Below, one piece after another: positions 1 to 5,492 of a DNA stretch of 8,948 nt. The stretch spans positions 1-8,948 of the forward strand of contig CABSRC010000070.1 in NCBI GenBank assembly GCA_902480035.1, written 5' to 3'. The position numbers were made by a program, and so were the translations under genes. The notes under the pieces are model-generated. The model was not told where the DNA came from. It saw nothing but the letters and a program-made list of their open reading frames with translations, and did no database searches. How positions within the stretch are numbered: the stretch's first letter is position 1; each line of letters begins with the position of its first letter. Source of the DNA: an uncultured Streptococcus sp. GTDB lineage: Bacteria > Bacillota > Bacilli > Lactobacillales > Streptococcaceae.

Positions 1-794
1 CTAGATGCAATGCTCTCGCTTGACTCCATAATGGTCGCTTCGGGCTTTCTAAAAAGCGTTTCGAGGCGATTTTGAAGGACTGCTAGAGGCGTCCGTAACT
101 CATGTGAAGCATTTTCCACGAATGCCTTTTGTTTTTGCATACTCTCAAGTAGGGGCTTAACACTGAGACGTGCTAGGAAGAGACTAGCGAATAAGGAGAT
201 TCCCCAGAAGCAAATCATGACGAGTGCGATCTGACTCTCGTGCTCTTCACTGGTCTGTTCTAGCTGACTGATATTGGTCATGACAACCGCATACTTGACG
301 TCGCTATCTCCGTCATCAGACAAGCCCAAATCCGTCATGTAAGCCCGGTAACTTTCTTTTTTCCCGTAACTATTTGTGATTTGGAGTTGGGAAACCTTGT
401 TAAGCAATTTACGACCAAACGTCACCGTTTTGAAGTTTAAAAACCCATTTCCCGTTGTTAAGTTTTGATATTTTTTGTTCAGTAGAACAACAGTGGTATT
501 GGAAGTAACGTCTCCTTTTGGTTCCGATTTATCAGGATTAGGCATCATCATCTCATGCTCATCACCCTCTTTGGAATTAGACTGTTTCTGATCCCGGTTG
601 GCAATAGCTATAATGGAATAAGGATCCTGACTCAAGGTCTTGAGATTCTCATCGACCGTTGTATAGAGACTCGAGCGCATGACCTGAATAATAATCAAGG
701 TCATGGCTGAGAATATCAAGGTGAAGAGACCAAAATATCGGATGAAGTAAGAAAAATCATCTTCTCCGACTGTTTTCTTAATCCTTGTTAGCAT
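1..794 (-). CDS. ciaH: CiaH sensor histidine kinase, 3' end cut by window edge
   Basis: Membrane sensor kinase partner of CiaR, which in streptococci links envelope stress to competence, beta-lactam tolerance and virulence. I translated it by hand. It begins MLTRIKKT, and 264 residues are visible before the window ends, out of about 440 in the family. A first membrane segment lies near residues 20-38, an extracellular sensor near 40-188, a second membrane segment near 189-208, and then the H-box SHELRTPLAVLQNR with His231 as the expected phosphorylation site. The ATP-binding domain is outside the window. The kinase core matches pneumococcal CiaH as I remember it, while the sensor loop differs. 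It has an acidic, Met/His-containing stretch (DEHEMMM, about residues 76-82). The ATG at 794 overlaps the end of ciaR by 17 bp, so the two are translationally coupled. The start agrees with the family (conserved DDFSYFIR at 12-19). Confidence 0.93.
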   Translation of the reverse strand, partial: MLTRIKKTVGEDDFSYFIRYFGLFTLIFSAMTLIIIQVMRSSLYTTVDENLKTLSQDPYSIIAIANRDQKQSNSKEGDEHEMMMPNPDKSEPKGDVTSNTTVVLLNKKYQNLTTGNGFLNFKTVTFGRKLLNKVSQLQITNSYGKKESYRAYMTDLGLSDDGDSDVKYAVVMTNISQLEQTSEEHESQIALVMICFWGISLFASLFLARLSVKPLLESMQKQKAFVENASHELRTPLAVLQNRLETLFRKPEATIMESSESIAS

Positions 795-1458
795 CTTTTA
801 AGATATACCCCACACTGCGTAATGTTTGCAAGCTCTCAACAAAATCAGTACCTTTTAATTTCTTACGGATTTTTGAAACATAGACTTCAACCACTGAGAT
901 AGTTGTGTCACTGTCAAAGCCCCAGAGACGATCGAAGATCTGTGTCTTTGGAAGGATGACATTTTGGTTTTGAAGGAAATAGACCAAGAGATCGAATTCC
1001 TTCCCAAGAAGTTCCACTTCCTTATCGTCCACGTAAGTCGAATTGGTAGATAAGTTGACCTTCAAATTGCCATAATTAAGGGTGTTTTCATTGACCTTAC
1101 CTGAGCGCTTCAAGAGAGCTTGAATCCGCATCTTAAGCTCTTCAAGATAGAAAGGCTTGGTGAGGTAATCGTCTGCTCCTAGCTCAAAGCCGTGCCCTTT
1201 GTCATCCAAACTTTCTTTGGCTGTCATGATCAAAACAGGTGTTGTCACGCCTTTTTCACGCAATTCTTTCAAAACATGGAATCCGTCTTTTTCAGGAAGC
1301 ATGAGGTCCAGCAGAATCAAATCATAGATCCCGCTTTCTGCTTCGTAAAGACCTTCTTCTCCGTCAAAGACCTGCATAACGTCCGCAAAATCATCTAAAA
1401 AATCAAATACTGAATTTGATAAACCAAGGTCATCTTCGACCAATAGAATTTTAATCAT
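778..1458 (-). CDS. ciaR: CiaR response regulator, OmpR/PhoB family
   Basis: DNA-binding response regulator of the CiaRH system. It has 226 residues, close to the 224 of pneumococcal CiaR, and is almost identical to it by eye. The receiver domain spans about 1-118: acidic pocket Asp9/Asp10, phosphoacceptor Asp51 in LLDLMLPE, Thr79, and Lys101 in TKPF. The C-terminal winged helix spans about 128-222, with the typical VELLGKEFDLL and SVVEVYVSKIRKKL stretches and the ending TLRSVGYIL. I chose the ATG at 1458 because it gives the conserved MIKILLVEDD start and is preceded by an AGAGGA ribosome site. An in-frame ATG at 1533 lies upstream of the likely -10 box and is rejected. The 173-residue gene ends 135 bp upstream with no terminator, so ciaR may be read both from its own promoter and from that gene's promoter. 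Known CiaR targets carry the direct repeat TTTAAG-N5-TTTAAG. I see none at the proximal promoter. Confidence 0.97.
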   Translation of the reverse strand: MIKILLVEDDLGLSNSVFDFLDDFADVMQVFDGEEGLYEAESGIYDLILLDLMLPEKDGFHVLKELREKGVTTPVLIMTAKESLDDKGHGFELGADDYLTKPFYLEELKMRIQALLKRSGKVNENTLNYGNLKVNLSTNSTYVDDKEVELLGKEFDLLVYFLQNQNVILPKTQIFDRLWGFDSDTTISVVEVYVSKIRKKLKGTDFVESLQTLRSVGYILKDANKD

Positions 1459-1510
1459 CGTCGTATCCTCTTCTCTTTCCTGAGTGAGTCTTTCTAATCT
1501 ATTCTTAACC

Positions 1511-1519
1511 ATTATAACA
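1511..1519 (-). promoter_or_regulatory. Proximal ciaR promoter, extended -10
   Basis: On the minus strand TG-T-TATAAT gives a perfect -10 hexamer with the TGn extension. Transcription would begin near 1504, leaving a leader of about 46 nt before the ciaR ATG at 1458. The -35 position (TAGGAA at 1534-1539) is poor, which is usual for extended -10 promoters. No CiaR direct repeat is present at the expected 10-bp distance. The nearest resemblance is ATGAAG, as a single half-site. Confidence 0.65.
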
Positions 1520-1550
1520 CGACTTGCCTTCATTTCCTATAGTTTAGAAC

Positions 1551-1572
1551 CTGGTTTGATGATCAAATTCAG
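1551..1572. repeat. Imperfect palindrome between the 173-aa gene and ciaR
   Basis: TTTGAT-G-ATCAAA is a perfect 6-bp inverted repeat, flanked after small mismatches by CTG/CAG arms (total 22 bp). It lies 33-54 bp upstream of the ciaR -10. There is no T run, and the one-base centre is too tight for an RNA hairpin, so a protein-binding site is likelier than a terminator. No known regulator is recognised. Confidence 0.3.
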
Positions 1573-1593
1573 TCTATCTGAGGAAGGCTTATT

Positions 1594-2115
1594 CTATGAG
1601 TTTGTCGTGTTTTCTTTGTTATTTTGACTATCACTCGTCTTGTTTTTATTTTTTGAATTCTTCTTATTGGACTTCTTAGAAGAACCCTGGTTTTCATCTT
1701 GTCCGCCAGATTGGTTCATGCCATTTTCTGGACCATTTCCTTGAGGGCCACCATTGCCTTCCTGTGGCATTTGACCAGGTCCACCTCCATGCGGGCCACC
1801 TTGAGGACCACCGCCTTGAGGACCGCCGTCCTGTGGGCCACCATTTTGCTGGTTTCCTTGTGAAGCCTGGCCATTTTTACTATTTTCTTGCTGATTGGTT
1901 CCTTGGTTTTGACCCGTTTGGACCGGTTGAGAAAATTGTTGGTTATTAGAAGATTGTGAGGCGATAACACCGACCCCAAAGCCACTTCCAGCACCGACCA
2001 ACAAGCCACCAACTGCTGCCATACCGATCCACCACTTAGGGCTTCGTTTGAGGACAACCATTTTTTCTTTGGATTCTTGCGTTTCGACTACTTGTTTTGT
2101 TTCTTTTTGATTCAT
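1594..2115 (-). CDS. Unrecognised single-pass membrane protein with Gly/Gln/Pro-rich outer tail
   Basis: I do not recognise a family for this 173-residue protein. Residues 1-27 are charged and end in KRSPK, followed by a membrane helix at about 28-52 that is rich in glycine (WWIGMAAVGG, then GxGxG spacing typical of helix packing). Basic residues before the helix predict the N terminus inside and the C terminus outside. The outer part is low complexity: Gln/Asn/Ser-rich at 53-91, imperfect GGPQ/GGGPQ repeats at about 92-128, and a lysine/asparagine-rich tail (KKSNKKNSKNKNK, 147-159). There is no LPXTG, lipobox or enzymatic motif. The ribosome site is modest (AAAGG, 6 nt before ATG 2115). Its promoter carries CiaR-type half-sites and it sits directly upstream of ciaR, so a role in envelope stress under CiaR control is inferred, not shown. 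The G+C-rich repeat tract at about 1730-1845 contrasts with its flanks. Confidence 0.8.
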   Translation of the reverse strand: MNQKETKQVVETQESKEKMVVLKRSPKWWIGMAAVGGLLVGAGSGFGVGVIASQSSNNQQFSQPVQTGQNQGTNQQENSKNGQASQGNQQNGGPQDGGPQGGGPQGGPHGGGPGQMPQEGNGGPQGNGPENGMNQSGGQDENQGSSKKSNKKNSKNKNKTSDSQNNKENTTNS

Positions 2116-2137
2116 CTTTTTACCTTTTATCTTTTTT

Positions 2138-2149
2138 ACAAGTACTTGT
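2138..2149. repeat. 12-bp perfect palindrome in the leader of the 173-aa gene
   Basis: ACAAGTACTTGT reads the same on both strands. It lies in the untranslated leader, 22 bp before the ATG. It could be an operator half-way into the leader or a small RNA hairpin. There is no following T run on the minus strand, so it is not a terminator for that gene. Confidence 0.4.
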
Positions 2150-2159
2150 CTTTTAAATT

Positions 2160-2182
2160 TTAAAGGGAGCTCGATCCTTTAA
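2160..2182 (-). promoter_or_regulatory. 5'-end stem-loop of the 173-aa gene transcript
   Basis: TTAAAGG (2182-2176) can pair with CCTTTAA (2166-2160) across a 9-nt loop. The predicted transcript start is about 2184, so this stem would sit at the extreme 5' end of the mRNA, where stems often slow decay. The stem is A+T-rich and of moderate strength. Function is inferred. Confidence 0.35.
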
Positions 2183-2190
2183 GTAAGGCG

Positions 2191-2196
2191 ATTATA
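2191..2196 (-). promoter_or_regulatory. -10 box of the 173-aa gene promoter
   Basis: A perfect TATAAT on the minus strand, with no TTGACA-like -35 (AGGCCT sits in that place). Exactly 10 bp separate it from a TTTAAG half-site. This spacing and the missing -35 are the known layout of CiaR-activated streptococcal promoters. The transcript would start near 2184. Confidence 0.7.
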
Positions 2197-2206
2197 CTGT
2201 AGAAGT

Positions 2207-2245
2207 CTTAAACAGGCCTAAATTTTTACTTAAAACAACCTAAAA
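2207..2245 (-). promoter_or_regulatory. Array of four phased CiaR-type half-sites
   Basis: On the minus strand, four hexamers follow one another with exactly 5 bp between each: TTTTAG (2245-2240), TTTAAG (2234-2229), ATTTAG (2223-2218) and TTTAAG (2212-2207). Two match the CiaR half-site perfectly, one matches 5 of 6 and one 4 of 6. The established CiaR site is TTTAAG-N5-TTTAAG, located about 10 bp before the -10 box; the last box here is exactly 10 bp from TATAAT. The array therefore equals two tandem CiaR sites on one face of the helix. The divergent bioY promoter begins only 13 bp beyond the array. Confidence 0.7.
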
Positions 2246-2257
2246 CGACTGGGACTA

Positions 2258-2286
2258 TTGACAGGATGAAACCGATATTGTAGAAT
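2258..2286 (+). promoter_or_regulatory. bioY promoter
   Basis: A perfect -35 TTGACA (2258-2263), a 17-bp spacer and a -10 TAGAAT (2281-2286, 5 of 6). Transcription should start near 2293, giving a short leader of about 27 nt. AGAGG at 2306-2310 is the ribosome site, 9 nt before the ATG. Confidence 0.82.
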
Positions 2287-2319
2287 AGTTACCATAAAAT
2301 AAAATAGAGGTTAACTGTT
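2284..2319. promoter_or_regulatory. BirA-like operator over the bioY start site
   Basis: Two arms form an inverted repeat: AATAGTTACC (2284-2293) and GTTAACTGTT (2310-2319), with 8 of 10 positions symmetric and a 16-bp A-rich spacer. GTTAAC arms split by about 15-16 bp are the known form of Gram-positive BirA (biotin repressor/ligase) operators. The site overlaps the end of the -10, the predicted start site and the ribosome site, which fits biotin-dependent repression. The left arm is imperfect, so this is a likely call, not a certain one. Confidence 0.5.
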
Positions 2320-2853
2320 ATGAAGAAAATCTTTCCTTTAGTGCTCATCTCCATTGGAGTAGCTATGATCTCCGTCCTATCTCAATTTACCCTTCCATTT
2401 GGTCCAATTCCTTTAACCCTGCAAACGCTCATGATCGGGATTATCGGGACCATCTATAAACCCAGTCATGCTTTTGTCACAGTCTGCCTCTACCTACTTC
2501 TTGGTTTCTTAGGTTTCCCAGTATTGGCAGGTGGTGCTGGTGGCGCTTCGCATTTCCTTGGCCCTACTGTTGGTTTCCTCCTCTTCTTCCCATTCCGAGC
2601 GTGGATCACGTCTCTATTTACCAATGCCAAATCCAGCGTGCTGACCATTTTCCTTGCTAATTTGTTCAGTAGTGCTCTCCTCTTTGTAGCTGGAGCTATC
2701 GGCTTTATGCTGGTCACGCATACCGATATCCAAAAAGCATTTGCTTTAGTCGTTGCTCCCTTTATCCTTGCCGACCTCATCAAACTGATCATCATCACGA
2801 TCACCAGCAAAGCTATTTTTGCCAGCCTCAAACACCACTGGTATTTCAAATAA
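2320..2853 (+). CDS. bioY: BioY, biotin transporter substrate-binding (S) component
   Basis: Integral membrane protein of 177 residues that captures biotin for import, normally together with a shared ECF energizing module (EcfA, EcfA', EcfT) encoded elsewhere. The family signature is clear: the FGPIPLTLQTL motif near residues 26-36, YLLLGFLGFPVLAGGAGG at about 58-75, and GPTVGFL near 81-87. Hydrophobic segments at roughly 5-24, 35-62, 83-95, 105-130 and 140-165 fit the family's six short helices. The length is normal for BioY. The last residues are basic (SLKHHWYFK). It is transcribed alone from a consensus promoter with a BirA-like operator and ends at a terminator 29 bp downstream. No biotin synthesis genes are nearby, as expected for streptococci that scavenge biotin. 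Confidence 0.93.
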   Translation: MKKIFPLVLISIGVAMISVLSQFTLPFGPIPLTLQTLMIGIIGTIYKPSHAFVTVCLYLLLGFLGFPVLAGGAGGASHFLGPTVGFLLFFPFRAWITSLFTNAKSSVLTIFLANLFSSALLFVAGAIGFMLVTHTDIQKAFALVVAPFILADLIKLIIITITSKAIFASLKHHWYFK

Positions 2854-2881
2854 GATACAAAGGGTACGAACATACTAAAAT

Positions 2882-2912
2882 AAGCAACATCTGAACACAG
2901 TTGTTGCTTTTT
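2882..2912. terminator. Intrinsic terminator between convergent bioY and ABC operon
   Basis: AAGCAACA (2882-2889) pairs with TGTTGCTT (2902-2909) around a 12-nt loop, followed on the plus strand by a run of five T. On the minus strand the stem is followed by ATTTT, so it may also end the ABC transcript coming from the right, although more weakly. Confidence 0.75.
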
Positions 2913-2994
2913 GTTGTAGGTATATCTCTTCAATTGAAATCCTTTTAAATGGATTACTATTTCGTAGAAGAACCTTCTATCTAACCTCCTTCCT

Positions 2995-3717
2995 TTATTT
3001 TTCCTTATAAAGAACTCTCAAGATCAGTAACTGTGTTAGCAAAATCCAGATGATCAGAATAGTGAAGTCAAAAAATGAGACGTGACCATGACTATAGACG
3101 CAAGCTCGTAGGAGGTTGACAGAAGGGACAAAAGGAAAAATATGGTAGAGATGGTTTATCCAAACCGGAAGACGACTTGCAGGGTACATGATTGGTGAAA
3201 ACATCAAACCAATCATAAGAATTAACTGAGACATCAGCGTGACAATATTGGGAGAAAAAGTATACGCAATGGCAAATCCAAGACTGATCATTGTAAGACA
3301 GATAAGTAATAGGATGAAAATAGCCAGAATAGATACATTTAAACGGACAGAAAAACGAAAATAGCCCAGGATAACAGAAATGAACACTCCAGGTAAAATA
3401 GCAATCATCCACATCCAAAGATCTGCTAAGGAAATCAGAATTCGAGGTATTGGAAGGGCTCGTACATAGTCTACATGTCCTTCTGACTTCGCATTTGCTA
3501 TAACAGGAGATGAGATAGTACAGCCAATAGAAATAATTCCTATCAGAACTGAACCAGAAGAGAGATAGTAGGCAGCTGTCGTATCAATTTTACCTATCAC
3601 CAGTGGATAACCAAAAAGAAGTGAAATAGATAACAGAACCTGAGCTAGCGTAAAGAGTAGAAATAGATCTTTTTGACGAAGATAGTTCCAACGAAGTAAG
3701 TAAAAAAATTGAGTCAT
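2995..3717 (-). CDS. ABC-2 type exporter permease
   Basis: Membrane subunit of 240 residues of an ABC exporter whose ATPase gene ends one base upstream. Six hydrophobic segments are visible at about 20-40, 52-72, 98-120, 128-155, 160-178 and 215-235. The stretch around 172-206, with FSPIMYP, LPVWI and the PSVNLLRA turn, is the usual C-terminal signature of ABC-2 permeases, which move drugs, peptides, lipids or polysaccharides. The length and single-domain form suit a two-subunit exporter working as a dimer with the ATPase. The start ATG follows the ATPase stop by one base (TGA-T-ATG), with GAGGAG inside the ATPase end as ribosome site, so translation is coupled. The substrate cannot be told from sequence. 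A divergent LytTR system suggests a peptide or antimicrobial, by analogy with other streptococcal loci. The gene is visibly richer in A+T than pepN. Confidence 0.88.
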   Translation of the reverse strand: MTQFFYLLRWNYLRQKDLFLLFTLAQVLLSISLLFGYPLVIGKIDTTAAYYLSSGSVLIGIISIGCTISSPVIANAKSEGHVDYVRALPIPRILISLADLWMWMIAILPGVFISVILGYFRFSVRLNVSILAIFILLLICLTMISLGFAIAYTFSPNIVTLMSQLILMIGLMFSPIMYPASRLPVWINHLYHIFPFVPSVNLLRACVYSHGHVSFFDFTILIIWILLTQLLILRVLYKEK

Positions 3718-3718
3718 A

Positions 3719-4633
3719 TCAGTTTGTCAACTCCTCTCTATAAAGATCTGAAATGGATATGTTTTTCTGAGTAAGTGACAGATTGAAAATATTCTTTCTA
3801 TCCAATTCCTGTGTGATTTTTGGTAGCAGTCTCGTTAACTCCTTCTCTTCTATTTCAATCTGGCAGATCGAACCATTGATAATGGTGTAATCTTGAAATA
3901 GAGCTAAGCTATCTTTATTCCTAAACTCAAAAGATATTTGATACTGTTTTTGATAGGTTATTTGCTGAACTGGTCCTGATTTGATTAACTTCCCATGGTT
4001 AAATAAGGCATAGTTGTCAGCATATTTTTCAACTTCTAAGAGATTATGCGTCACGATAATAATGGTATGACCTTTATGCGCTAGCTTCTGTAATAATTGC
4101 CATTGTTTTTCACGACGTATTGGATCAACATCGTTCGTCGGCTCATCAAGAAGAATGATGGTCGGAGATCCGATTAAAGCCATTGCAAAAGAGGTCAGAC
4201 GCTTTAAACCACCTGAAAGGTCCTTTCCTTGTTTTGCCCGGTACTCCTTAATTTCCAAATCGGTTAAGAGCTGATCCATTTCTTTTTGCAAATCCAAGGT
4301 GTTTAACCCTCTCATTCTTCCAAGCATTTCTATGTTTTGTTCCACCGTCAATTTCTCAAGTGGCGCATACTGTTGAGACATATAGCTCATCATTGAGCGA
4401 GCTCGTTTACGATTTTGAACAAAAGAAATACCTCCATAGCAAACGTCTCCCTGATCAGGTTTGGTAAAACCAATCATTTGATTTAAGAGGGTGGACTTAC
4501 CAGCGCCATTGTGTCCTAAAAAAGCTGTAATTTTAGCAGCTTCTATTTCTAAGGAAATATGATTATTAGCAAAACGTTGCTTATCAAATGATTTTGTCAA
4601 ATCTCTAATAGTCAGTGTCGCAAATGTCTTCAT
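3719..4633 (-). CDS. ABC exporter ATP-binding protein
   Basis: Cytoplasmic ATPase that drives the adjoining permease. Counting from my chosen start it has 304 residues: Walker A GHNGAGKST at 40-48, Q-loop in MSQQY at about 87, signature LSGGLKR at 139-145, Walker B IILLDEP at 159-165 with catalytic Glu164, and H-loop His196 in VTHN. All nucleotide-binding motifs are intact. Residues from about 230 onward form a C-terminal extension common in ABC-2 partner ATPases. The frame stays open upstream to an ATG at 4759, which would give 346 residues. That extension crosses the likely promoter and LytTR repeats and does not resemble the family, so I take ATG 4633 (MKTFATLTIRDLTKSF). Its ribosome site is weak (GAG, 7 nt away). 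ATG 4675 is a second option. First gene of the ABC operon. Confidence 0.87.
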   Translation of the reverse strand: MKTFATLTIRDLTKSFDKQRFANNHISLEIEAAKITAFLGHNGAGKSTLLNQMIGFTKPDQGDVCYGGISFVQNRKRARSMMSYMSQQYAPLEKLTVEQNIEMLGRMRGLNTLDLQKEMDQLLTDLEIKEYRAKQGKDLSGGLKRLTSFAMALIGSPTIILLDEPTNDVDPIRREKQWQLLQKLAHKGHTIIIVTHNLLEVEKYADNYALFNHGKLIKSGPVQQITYQKQYQISFEFRNKDSLALFQDYTIINGSICQIEIEEKELTRLLPKITQELDRKNIFNLSLTQKNISISDLYREELTN

Positions 4634-4688
4634 CTTATCACTCAAGACTGAGAAGATTTTCCCAGCTTCCTTCATTTTTGATAAGATT

Positions 4689-4716
4689 ATTGTATAATAA
4701 ACATATGACTTTCCAA
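4689..4716 (-). promoter_or_regulatory. Promoter of the ABC exporter operon
   Basis: On the minus strand TTGGAA (4716-4711), a 16-bp spacer and TACAAT (4694-4689). Both boxes are close to consensus but imperfect, which fits an activated promoter. The start would be near 4682, giving a leader of about 49 nt to ATG 4633. Its -10 overlaps the plus-strand TATAAT of the regulator gene, so the two promoters probably compete. Confidence 0.5.
4693..4698 (+). promoter_or_regulatory. -10 box for the LytTR regulator operon
   Basis: A perfect TATAAT on the plus strand; the -35 is weak (TTCATT at 4671-4676, 16 bp away). The transcript would start near 4705 and carry a 77-nt leader that includes the direct repeats at 4724-4753. 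The ribosome site of the regulator gene is AAGGGGG at 4771-4777. Confidence 0.5.
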
Positions 4717-4723
4717 GGTTTAC

Positions 4724-4753
4724 GTCATGATTTACCATTTTAGTGTCATAATT
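4724..4753 (-). promoter_or_regulatory. Candidate LytTR binding site: two 9-bp direct repeats
   Basis: On the minus strand AATTATGAC (4753-4745) and AATCATGAC (4732-4724) match at 8 of 9 positions, with 12 bp between them and a 21-bp period, two helical turns. Paired 9-bp direct repeats about 12 bp apart are the known binding layout of LytTR regulators such as ComE and AgrA. The near repeat ends 7 bp upstream of the ABC -35, the standard activator place. A related ATATGAC occurs inverted at 4703-4709, inside the ABC promoter spacer. Confidence 0.6.
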
Positions 4754-4781
4754 AGCCAACTCAATTTGATAAGGGGGACTT

Positions 4782-5492
4782 ATGTTAAACGTCGTTATTT
4801 GTGATGACTCAACTAGAGATGCTAGTCAGTTAGAACAGTATTTACTTTCTTACGACAAGGTTCCTGTAGAAACAAAACTATATACCAATCCTCAAAAGAT
4901 GTTAGAGCAGTTAACAAAGGATACTCATTGTGTCTTTTTGGATATTGATATGCCACAAATTACTGGAATTGACCTTGCTCGTGAAATTCGGCAGTTCAAT
5001 CCTTTTATCCCCATTATTTTTGTGACTAGCTATCGTGATTACATGGAACAAGTATTTGAAGTACAGACTTTTGATTACTTAGTAAAACCAATTGAACCTC
5101 AAAGGCTAAATAAGGTATTAGACAGAGTTTTACGTTATTTAGATTTAGGACAAACCATCTTTAACTTCTCATTTGGAAAACAAAGTTACTCTATTCCTTT
5201 AAGTGACATTACCTATTTTGAGAAAGATAAGCGTTCCGTTTTTATTTACACGCTAGCAGATACCTATAAGTCCTTACTGAAAACCCAAGACATTCTAGAT
5301 AAACTACCTGATTATTTTATTCAAATTCATGCTTCTTATATTGTAAATCCCAAATATATCAAAGATTTTGATGCGAAAACAGTGACTATTTTGCTAAATG
5401 GAACCGAGGAGCATTCACTTCCAATTAGTCGTAAGTTCCAGTCTTCTTTTAAAGAAAAATACTATAACTACCTCAGTGAAAGGAATTTCTAA
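4782..5492 (+). CDS. LytTR-family response regulator
   Basis: Response regulator of 236 residues. The receiver domain spans about 1-120, with Asp8/Asp9, phosphoacceptor Asp54 in FLDIDMP, Thr82 and Lys102 in VKPIE. The LytTR DNA-binding domain spans about 128-232, with ITYFEKDKRSVFIYT, FIQIHASYIVNPKYI and the LPISRKF strand-helix close to the end, all typical. It is complete, so it should bind paired direct repeats such as those at 4724-4753, just upstream of its own gene. The stop codon and the kinase start share one base (TAATG), so expression is coupled. The family includes ComE, BlpR, FasA and the S. gordonii BfrA, which control competence, bacteriocin or biofilm/ABC genes. A BfrA-like role is suggested by the divergent ABC genes, but orthology cannot be judged from memory. 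Coding sequence is A+T-rich (17 G+C in the 60 bases at 5161-5220). Confidence 0.92.
   Translation: MLNVVICDDSTRDASQLEQYLLSYDKVPVETKLYTNPQKMLEQLTKDTHCVFLDIDMPQITGIDLAREIRQFNPFIPIIFVTSYRDYMEQVFEVQTFDYLVKPIEPQRLNKVLDRVLRYLDLGQTIFNFSFGKQSYSIPLSDITYFEKDKRSVFIYTLADTYKSLLKTQDILDKLPDYFIQIHASYIVNPKYIKDFDAKTVTILLNGTEEHSLPISRKFQSSFKEKYYNYLSERNF

Noticed and set aside
1456..1533. Longer ciaR start at ATG 1533 adding 25 residues
   Set aside because: The added segment contains the TG-T-TATAAT promoter box, and CiaR proteins start at MIKILLVEDD, which has its own ribosome site.
1716..2057. Open frame of 113 codons on the minus strand inside the 173-residue gene
   Set aside because: It is a shifted-frame shadow of the low-complexity gene with no ribosome site; the frame from 2115 has the promoter, ribosome site and a coherent membrane topology.
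2207..2245. CiaR-dependent small RNA gene (csRNA) at the four-box promoter
   Set aside because: The transcript from this promoter has no terminator hairpin with a T run within the usual length of about 150 nt, and it leads straight into a ribosome site and coding frame.
2490..2933. Open frame of 147 codons on the minus strand opposite bioY
   Set aside because: It starts at TTG inside the bioY terminator, lies antisense to a clear gene, and has a composition explained by the bioY codons.
3092..3418. Open frame of 108 codons on the minus strand within the permease gene
   Set aside because: Out-of-frame shadow rich in Cys, Phe and Ser, with no start signal; the permease frame is clearly the coding one.
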